From the NCBI GenBank assembly GCA_020854015.1, contig JADZGG010000037.1:1-10854 (forward strand): a stretch of DNA of 10,854 nucleotides, written 5' to 3'. The notes beneath the pieces were generated by a model that had not been told where the DNA came from, did not search any database, and saw nothing but the letters and a program-made list of their open reading frames with translations. This document shows, in pieces, positions 5,928-10,854 of the stretch. The position numbers were made by a program, and so were the translations under genes. The stretch is from Flavobacteriales bacterium. Lineage in GTDB: Bacteria > Bacteroidota > Bacteroidia > Flavobacteriales_F > PHOS-HE28. Numbering within the stretch: position 1 is the stretch's first letter; the number at the start of each line of letters is the position of its first letter.

Positions 5928-6634
5928 ACCTCGTTCTGCGCATAGCCCTTTTACTCGCGTGTGTTGCGGGCCTGCAGCGGGCCTACGCACAGGACAGTTC
6001 GCCCTTGAAACCCCGGCAGACCGCGGAGTTCTGGCTCAGCAGCTCTGTGGACATGAAGCCGTTCAGCAAGAAGAGCGGCCAGGTTTACGAGCACAAGTTC
6101 TTCAAGAAGTTCCGCCTCTCCGGAGAACTGGGCTACCGTGGTAACGAGAACCTCTTCAACGGAAAAGTGGTGTACACGGTGCTCGGCATGCGCTACCGCT
6201 TCAACAAGCACGTGCGTCTCATGCTCGAGAACCGCTACAACATGCGCGGAGCCACCGGCACCAATTCCTTCCGCAACGATCTGCAGCTGGACCTCACCAC
6301 CGAACGAGGCCGATTCCGTTTCGGCTACCGCTTCACAGGCCAGCATGAGTACATCGCCATCACCCGGTTCCCCAATATCCTACGCAACCGGGCAGCCGTG
6401 GAATACAACATCCGCAAGTCCCCCTTCACGCCATATATCGCAGCGGAGAGCTTCAGCGTGCTCAGTTACCAGGGCAACATGCTCATCGGCTTGCGCTACA
6501 CCCTCGGTACCCAATGGTCGCTTGGCAAGGACCGTAGCCTGGACCTCGGTGTGCGCCACGACCGCGAGATCAACTTGTACGACCCGACCTATCGGTGGAT
6601 CTTTGCAGTGAGCTATGACCTCAGCTTGAACTGA
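5924..6634 (+). CDS. DUF2490-type outer-membrane beta-barrel protein
   Basis: A 236-residue protein starting at a GTG that overlaps the previous stop (GTGA). The start is chosen because it begins exactly at a signal peptide: MNLVLR, hydrophobic core 7-17, likely cut after Ala22 (AYA/Q). Upstream codons in this frame read as shadow sequence of the lipoprotein gene. The mature protein has alternating amphipathic strands rich in Arg, Tyr and Phe: FWLSSSVDMKPF, then RYRFNKHVRLMLENRYNMRG, FRNDLQLDLTTERGRFRFGYRF and a terminal AVSYDLSLN, as in DUF2490 proteins of Bacteroidota. A Leu-Leu-Ala-Cys at 10-13 is too near the N-terminus and not a good lipobox. The function of DUF2490 is unknown; a small outer-membrane barrel is the usual expectation. 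Its stop TGA shares a base with the ATG of the SCO gene (TGATG), so the three genes form one translational unit. Confidence 0.82.
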   Translation: MNLVLRIALLLACVAGLQRAYAQDSSPLKPRQTAEFWLSSSVDMKPFSKKSGQVYEHKFFKKFRLSGELGYRGNENLFNGKVVYTVLGMRYRFNKHVRLMLENRYNMRGATGTNSFRNDLQLDLTTERGRFRFGYRFTGQHEYIAITRFPNILRNRAAVEYNIRKSPFTPYIAAESFSVLSYQGNMLIGLRYTLGTQWSLGKDRSLDLGVRHDREINLYDPTYRWIFAVSYDLSLN

Positions 6635-7305
6635 TGCGCCAACGCCCGATCATCGTACGCCTCGTCGTATTCGCAGCGCTCTTCACCATCGCTGTCATCA
6701 TCGGTATGTTCATGATGCGCAAGGACGACCGTCTGCCGGTCTACCACCCTTCCGAGCTCGACCCGCGTCTGGTGGACCCAAGCATTCGCCAGACTTACGG
6801 CGTCCACCATATCAAGCCCTTCCGCCTCGTCGATCAGAACGGCGATACAGTGACCTTGAACGACGCGAAAGGAAAGATCATCCTGGCCGATTTCTTCTTC
6901 ACCACCTGCGGTTCCATTTGTCCGAAGATGGGTGCGCAGATGGCCCGCGTGCAGGACGCCTTCAAGAACAACGACGGTGTTCTGCTCCTCTCCCATTCGG
7001 TGACCCCCGAGATCGATTCGGTCCCTGCGCTGAAGGCCTACGGCGAGCGCTACGGTACCGATGCGAAGCGCTGGCGCCTGATGACAGGTGACCGCAAGCA
7101 GATCTACGACCTGGCCCGCACCAGTTACTTCGCCTGCACCGAAGAAGGCGACGGTGGGCCGGATGACTTCGTGCACACCGAGAACTTCGTGCTGGTCGAC
7201 ACGCTCCTCCGCCTCCGCGGCTTCTATGATGGCACCTCTGCCAAGGATGTGGACCGGGCCATCTCCGACATCAGACGCCTGCTGGAGGAAGCTCCGGAGG
7301 AATAA
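6634..7305 (+). CDS. SCO1/SenC family copper chaperone
   Basis: A 223-residue protein with one N-terminal membrane anchor (about 8-28) and a periplasmic thioredoxin-like domain. The copper motif is complete: CGSIC with Cys92 and Cys96 after the strand ILADFFFTT, and the distal His181 in DDFVHTENFVLVD. Other family features are SHSVTPEIDSV (120-130) and the strand FVLVDTLLRLRGFYDG. Proteins of this family deliver copper to, or keep reduced, the CuA site of cytochrome c oxidase; some act in redox or copper homeostasis instead. No cytochrome oxidase genes are visible in this window, which is unusual for a SCO gene devoted to oxidase assembly. It begins on the last base of the DUF2490 stop codon, so it is coupled to that gene. 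It ends 69 nt before the ABC-F gene, which has its own promoter box. Confidence 0.93.
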   Translation: MRQRPIIVRLVVFAALFTIAVIIGMFMMRKDDRLPVYHPSELDPRLVDPSIRQTYGVHHIKPFRLVDQNGDTVTLNDAKGKIILADFFFTTCGSICPKMGAQMARVQDAFKNNDGVLLLSHSVTPEIDSVPALKAYGERYGTDAKRWRLMTGDRKQIYDLARTSYFACTEEGDGGPDDFVHTENFVLVDTLLRLRGFYDGTSAKDVDRAISDIRRLLEEAPEE

Positions 7306-7337
7306 GGCCATCAGAGGTCCACTGCCCCCGTTCGCCC

Positions 7338-7345
7338 TACCTTTG
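7338..7345 (+). promoter_or_regulatory. TAnnTTTG promoter box upstream of the ABC-F gene
   Basis: TACCTTTG is an exact match to the Bacteroidota -7 consensus TAnnTTTG and lies 29 nt before the ATG at 7375, giving a leader of about 23 nt. No TTG is visible at the expected distance upstream, so strength is uncertain. The box suggests the ABC-F gene can be transcribed separately from the SCO operon. Confidence 0.55.
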
Positions 7346-7374
7346 CAGCCCTTTTCCAGGCTGAATTCCCACCC

Positions 7375-9273
7375 ATGAACGTACTCTCCGTTGAACGGCT
7401 CGGCAAGCGCTACGGCCCCCGACAACTGTTCAGCAACATCTCGTTCGGTCTGGAGAAAGGCCAGAAGACGGCCATCGTGGCCCGCAACGGCACCGGCAAG
7501 AGCACCCTCCTGAAGTGCATCGCCGGACTGGAAAAACCGGACGAGGGCATCATCACCTTCAACAAGGGCATACGCGTCGGTTACCTGGACCAGAACGTCC
7601 ACATGACCGCCACGCACAGCCTGGTGGACGAGATGCTCGACCACGACGACCCGGTGACGAACGCCATCCGCGCCTACGAGCATGCCGTGGCCCGCAACCT
7701 GGGCGGCGATGAGCTCCACCACGCCATCGACAAGATGACCGAGCTGGACGCGTGGGACCATGAGGCCCGCGTGAAGCGCCTGCTCTACCAGTTCAACCTG
7801 CGCGATCTGGAGCAGCCCGTGAACACCCTCAGTGGTGGTCAACAGAAACGGGTGGCCATGGCCAAGGTGCTCATCCACCTGCCCGATGTGCTCATCATGG
7901 ATGAGCCCACCAACCACCTTGACCTCCAGATGATCGAGCAGTTGGAGGACGAGCTCGGTGCACCAGGGGTCACCCTCCTGCTCGTCACCCACGACCGCCA
8001 CTTCCTGGACAACGTGTGCGACGAGATCATTGAAATGGAGTTCGGCGCCTTCACACGCTTCAAGGGCAACTACAGCTACTATGTTGAGAAAAAGGCCGCG
8101 CTGGACGAGGTGCGCGATGCCACACAGCACCACTTGAAAGGGCTGATGAAGAGCGAGCTGGAATGGGTGCGTAAAATGCCCCGCGCACGAGGGACGAAAA
8201 GCAAGAGCCGTCTCGACAAGTTCGAGGAGATCAAGTCACTGGCCACGCGCGATTTCTCCCGGGACCAAGTGAGCATTGAAGTGCAGACCTCGCGCCTCGG
8301 CGGCAAGGTCATCGAAGCGCGCAACCTCACCAAAGGCTTTGGTGATCCCGCGGACCCTTCCACCTACAAGCCCATCGTTTCGCATTGGAACTACTCGTTG
8401 AAGAGCGGCGACCGTATCGGCATCGTGGGACCCAACGGCATTGGCAAGAGCACCTTCATCGACCTGCTCACCAAACGCCTTGAACCCGACATGGGCAAGG
8501 TGAGCATCGGAGATACCGTGATCCTGGGCACCTTCGGACAGCAAGGCCTGATCCTGAAAGAGGACAAGCGTATCCTTGAGGTCGTACGGGACATCGCAGA
8601 GGTGATCCCCTTGAGCAAGGGCCGCACACTGACCGCATCCGGCCTCCTGGAGCGCTTCCTCTTCGACAAGGAGCAGCAATACCAGTACGTCAGCACCCTG
8701 AGCGGCGGCGAAAAACGCCGCCTATATCTGTGCACTGTGCTGATGAAGAACCCGAACGTCCTCATCCTTGATGAGCCTACGAACGACCTCGACATCCCTA
8801 CGCTGAACGCCTTGGAGGATTTCCTCAGCGAACTCGACATCTGTCTGCTCATTGTAAGCCACGACCGCTTCTTCATGGACAAGTTGTGTACGAAACTGCT
8901 CGTGTTCGAAGGCAACGGCGTCATAAAGGAATGGGTGAGCAGCTACACGGAGCTTCGCGAGATGCAGAAGGCCCGCGCCGCCTCCGCAGGCAAACAGCCT
9001 CCTGCACCGACCAAGGTCCAGTTCGAAGCAGCACCGAAGCGATCAGGAGCCAAAATGACCTTCGGGGAAAAGAACGAACTGAAGAAGCTAGGTACCGAAG
9101 TTCCGGCACTGGAGAAGAAGAAGGAGGATCTTCTCGCCAAGATCGCGGCCGCAACAACAGACCACCACGCCATCATGGAGCTATCGCTCCAACTGGAGTC
9201 GACCATCAAGGAGATCGATCAGAAAGGCGAGCGCTGGCTCGTGCTGATGGACAAGGCTGAAAAGGAAGCCTGA
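7375..9273 (+). CDS. ABC-F family ATPase, Uup-like
   Basis: A 632-residue soluble protein with two ABC ATPase domains and no membrane helices. ABC-F proteins act on ribosomes or nucleic acids rather than in transport. Domain 1: Walker A ARNGTGKST at 36-44, signature LSGGQ at 152-156, Walker B VLIMDE at 172-177, His switch THD at 205-207. The inter-domain linker (about 235-290) has a charged helix with ELEWVRKMPRARGTKSKSR (261-279). Domain 2: Walker A GPNGIGKST at 352-360, LSGGE at 442-446, VLILDE at 462-467, SHD at 495-497. An Ala/Pro-rich spacer (about 534-555) leads to a C-terminal coiled-coil arm (560-630) with MTFGEKNELKKLG and Lys/Glu-rich heptads, as in the Uup DNA/RNA-binding domain. 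This arm separates it from EttA and supports the Uup branch. The first Walker A begins with Ala instead of Gly; the rest of the site is intact. Its stop is only 2 nt from the stop of the convergent PorP gene. Confidence 0.94.
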   Translation: MNVLSVERLGKRYGPRQLFSNISFGLEKGQKTAIVARNGTGKSTLLKCIAGLEKPDEGIITFNKGIRVGYLDQNVHMTATHSLVDEMLDHDDPVTNAIRAYEHAVARNLGGDELHHAIDKMTELDAWDHEARVKRLLYQFNLRDLEQPVNTLSGGQQKRVAMAKVLIHLPDVLIMDEPTNHLDLQMIEQLEDELGAPGVTLLLVTHDRHFLDNVCDEIIEMEFGAFTRFKGNYSYYVEKKAALDEVRDATQHHLKGLMKSELEWVRKMPRARGTKSKSRLDKFEEIKSLATRDFSRDQVSIEVQTSRLGGKVIEARNLTKGFGDPADPSTYKPIVSHWNYSLKSGDRIGIVGPNGIGKSTFIDLLTKRLEPDMGKVSIGDTVILGTFGQQGLILKEDKRILEVVRDIAEVIPLSKGRTLTASGLLERFLFDKEQQYQYVSTLSGGEKRRLYLCTVLMKNPNVLILDEPTNDLDIPTLNALEDFLSELDICLLIVSHDRFFMDKLCTKLLVFEGNGVIKEWVSSYTELREMQKARAASAGKQPPAPTKVQFEAAPKRSGAKMTFGEKNELKKLGTEVPALEKKKEDLLAKIAAATTDHHAIMELSLQLESTIKEIDQKGERWLVLMDKAEKEA

Positions 9274-9275
9274 GA

Positions 9276-10277
9276 CTAGAACTTGGCACAGGGCACCACA
9301 CGCCGCTTGGACATGGCCTTGCGCTTGCGCCGGTCGGCCCAGTCATAGACAATGCTGATCTCGTGCGCGCCACCACTGCGACCGGCCAGCTTGCTGATCG
9401 TAAGGTCGTAGCTATAGCCGATGCGCATGTTGCCCACGTTCACACCCACCAGCATGGCGATCGCATCGCTGTTGGTGGCACCGTACCCGTTCGACTTCAA
9501 TGGAAGTCCCCGATACCATAGTCCGGCGAAGAACGGCTCTTGTTCGTAATAGGCACCGATGTCCAGTTGGTCGTACTTGCCTTGCGACTTGTAGTTGAAC
9601 GCCACGATCACCGCCTGTGGATGCTTGCGGATCAAAGCCGTGCGGATCTTCATCCGGTAGCCACCGTGCATGCTGAACTTCATGGGCACGAACGATTCGC
9701 CCAGCAGCAAGGATTGATTCGGCTCGTTCAGGTGCAGCATCGACATGCCCAACCACAGTTTGGGTGTAAAGAACAGGAGCCCCGTGCCCATGTCGACATA
9801 GCCGATGTTACGCTTGGCAAGGTTCTCATAGGTGCCGATGTCTCCGCCACGTGCTAGTTGATCACCGAAAAGGAGACTCGAATAATCCACGGAGTGGTTC
9901 ACGTATCCGAACTGCAGGGCGGGCCTCAGGAAGACCTTCCGTTTCAGCTCGATCTCGTAGGCATACTGAGCGGTGATGCTCGTGTACTGCATCGCACCTG
10001 AACCGGCCTTGTCATGTGTCGCGATCAATCCGATGCCGCTGTTCAAAGCGCTCAGGTACTGATCATAGGCCATGTTGTAGGTGACGAAAGCCCCGGGAAT
10101 GGAAGGCCACTGATCTCGGTACTGCATCGCCAGGCGGCTCTGCACACCGGTGCCGGCGAAAGCCGGGCTCAGGTAAGTCGGCGCCGCGTAGAACTGCGTG
10201 AACTGCGCGTCCTGCCCCTGTGAAGAGGCGATCAGGCATAGCCACAAGCACGCGACACCGAGGTTCCTGGCGATCAT
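9276..10277 (-). CDS. PorP/SprF family type IX secretion-associated outer-membrane protein
   Basis: A 333-residue protein. The signal peptide is at 1-21 (hydrophobic core LGVACLWLCLIASS, likely cut SQG/Q). The mature N-terminus reads DAQFTQFYAAPTYLSPAFAG (23-42), the hallmark of the family (usually QYxxxPxxxNPAxAG). A FadL-like beta-barrel follows, with YRDQWPSIPGAFVTY, repeated aromatic strands, GLWYRGLP and IGYSYDLTISKL. The C-terminus is a basic tail ending VVPCAKF, the short Pro-Cys-x-x-Phe end typical of the family. PorP/SprF proteins sit in the outer membrane and help type IX secretion or anchor particular secreted adhesins and the PorE/SprE-type machinery. The start is the ATG at 10277, 2 nt after the stop of the upstream PD40 gene, so the two form an operon. 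Several paralogs per genome are normal, so this need not be the core SprF. Confidence 0.93.
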   Translation of the reverse strand: MIARNLGVACLWLCLIASSQGQDAQFTQFYAAPTYLSPAFAGTGVQSRLAMQYRDQWPSIPGAFVTYNMAYDQYLSALNSGIGLIATHDKAGSGAMQYTSITAQYAYEIELKRKVFLRPALQFGYVNHSVDYSSLLFGDQLARGGDIGTYENLAKRNIGYVDMGTGLLFFTPKLWLGMSMLHLNEPNQSLLLGESFVPMKFSMHGGYRMKIRTALIRKHPQAVIVAFNYKSQGKYDQLDIGAYYEQEPFFAGLWYRGLPLKSNGYGATNSDAIAMLVGVNVGNMRIGYSYDLTISKLAGRSGGAHEISIVYDWADRRKRKAMSKRRVVPCAKF

Positions 10278-10279
10278 CG

Positions 10280-10854
10280 CTATTCCTTGATCACTCGAGC
10301 CGTGTTCTCGTTGCGCGTGAGCATGATGTCCAAGGGCATCTCCCGCACATCGACGCCCACCTGGTCGGTGCGGATGTCGCTCAGCCGGGCATCGAAGCCC
10401 TCTGCCTCCACCAACATCCTATACTGGGCACCAGGTTGAACCACCATGATGTATCGACCGGTGCGTTCGTTCGTTGAGTAGATACCGATCACATCGGCAC
10501 CATCCTTGTCGGTCAGCGTGATCCTTGCCCGAACTGGATCCTCGGCGGCATCGGTAACCACGCCACGGATCACCAAGTAGTCCAGTTGCGTGGTCGGGAA
10601 CTCGACCAGGTAAACGTCCTGACCACCCAAGCCTTCCGCCCTTTCGGAACTGAAGTAACCGGTCTGCCCGTCCTCGCTCAGACAGAAGTAGATGTCGTCG
10701 TTCACTGTGTTCAAGGGATAGCCCAAGTTCTCCGGGTCGCCCCAGCCATTGTGATCAGCATCCATCAGCACGGTCTTGAACACATCGTATCCCCCCATCG
10801 TGGAATGCCCGTTGGAGCTGAAGAACAGTGTCATTCCATCACTATGCATGAAGG
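10280..10854 (-). CDS. PD40 beta-propeller/carboxypeptidase-regulatory-domain protein, C-terminal part
   Basis: The gene runs off the right edge; 190 C-terminal residues are visible. An internal ATG at 10849 is not the start, because the frame continues beyond it with a Phe codon and the text before it belongs to a propeller blade. Two PD40 (WD40-like, TolB-type) blade motifs are visible: DGMTLFFSSNGHSTMGGYDVF near the edge and DGQTGYFSSERAEGLGGQDVYLV about 40 residues later. A carboxypeptidase-regulatory-like beta-sandwich follows (VIRGVVTD ... RTGRYIMVVQPGAQYRMLVEAEGF) and the protein ends soon after with ARVIKE. This order matches the centre of PorE-like type IX secretion proteins (TPR, PD40 propeller, CRD, OmpA), but the C-terminal OmpA peptidoglycan-binding domain usual there is absent. 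It precedes the PorP gene by 2 nt, so it is likely a periplasmic partner of that barrel. Whether an N-terminal TPR or lipobox exists cannot be seen. Confidence 0.85.
   Translation of the reverse strand, partial: FMHSDGMTLFFSSNGHSTMGGYDVFKTVLMDADHNGWGDPENLGYPLNTVNDDIYFCLSEDGQTGYFSSERAEGLGGQDVYLVEFPTTQLDYLVIRGVVTDAAEDPVRARITLTDKDGADVIGIYSTNERTGRYIMVVQPGAQYRMLVEAEGFDARLSDIRTDQVGVDVREMPLDIMLTRNENTARVIKE

Noticed and set aside
7480..7506. First Walker A of the ABC-F protein starting with Ala rather than Gly, considered as a dead ATPase site
   Set aside because: GKST, Walker B, signature and His switch are intact, and this substitution is familiar in Bacteroidota Uup-like proteins.
6613..8133. Long minus-strand open frame (506 codons) opposite the SCO and ABC-F genes
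   Set aside because: It is a shadow of two well-identified genes on the plus strand; composition is His/Val/Glu-rich and no domain is visible.
1..10854. Search for CRISPR arrays, tRNA or rRNA genes, transposase genes, terminal inverted repeats and phage genes
   Set aside because: No regularly spaced repeats, tRNA-like cloverleaf with conserved T-loop, transposase motifs or phage structural genes were seen on either strand.

Overview
The window looks like chromosomal DNA of a GC-rich member of the Bacteroidota, most likely a Flavobacteriales-type lineage. Evidence seen directly: a PorP/SprF-family outer-membrane protein of the type IX secretion world, a PD40 propeller protein beside it, a DUF2490-type barrel, a SMUG2/DUF4918-type uracil-DNA glycosylase, an MBL-fold/double-rhodanese protein of a type common in Bacteroidota, and several upstream boxes resembling the Bacteroidota promoter (TTG, about 20 nt, TAnnTTTG). 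Ribosome binding sites of the Shine-Dalgarno type are weak or absent. GC content is high by eye (near 60%), so many long shadow frames are open on the wrong strand.

Layout. 1-108 (+): C-terminal end of an ACR3-type arsenite efflux permease. 277-1689 (-): MBL-fold persulfide-dioxygenase-like protein with two rhodanese domains, convergent with ACR3. 1690-1972: divergent promoter region. 1973-2686 (+): SMUG2-like uracil-DNA glycosylase. 2687-2798: GC-rich, structure-rich convergent intergenic stretch. 2799-3200 (-): small membrane-anchored DUF4177-like protein. 3201-3273: divergent region in which two candidate promoters overlap face to face. 3274-5490 (+): small secreted protein plus AMP-forming long-chain acyl-CoA synthetase. 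5532-7305 (+): three tightly coupled genes (lipoprotein with a CPTC motif, DUF2490 outer-membrane barrel, SCO1/SenC copper chaperone), the last two starting inside or on the previous stop. 7375-9273 (+): Uup-type ABC-F ATPase behind its own TACCTTTG box. 9276-10854 (-): PorP/SprF protein, preceded in the same transcript by a PD40/carboxypeptidase-regulatory-domain protein cut by the window edge. These two convergent blocks are separated by only 2 nt.

How the genes work together: most of the window is ordinary core or household content (sulfur detoxification, DNA repair, lipid activation, ribosome-associated ATPase). Two blocks read as functional units: the lipoprotein/DUF2490/SCO operon, which suggests an envelope copper or redox job, and the PD40-CRD/PorP pair, which belongs to type IX secretion or surface-protein anchoring. 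I see no mobile element, CRISPR array, tRNA, rRNA or phage gene, and no convincing wholly new system. The best candidate for something under-described is the coupled lipoprotein/DUF2490/SCO operon.
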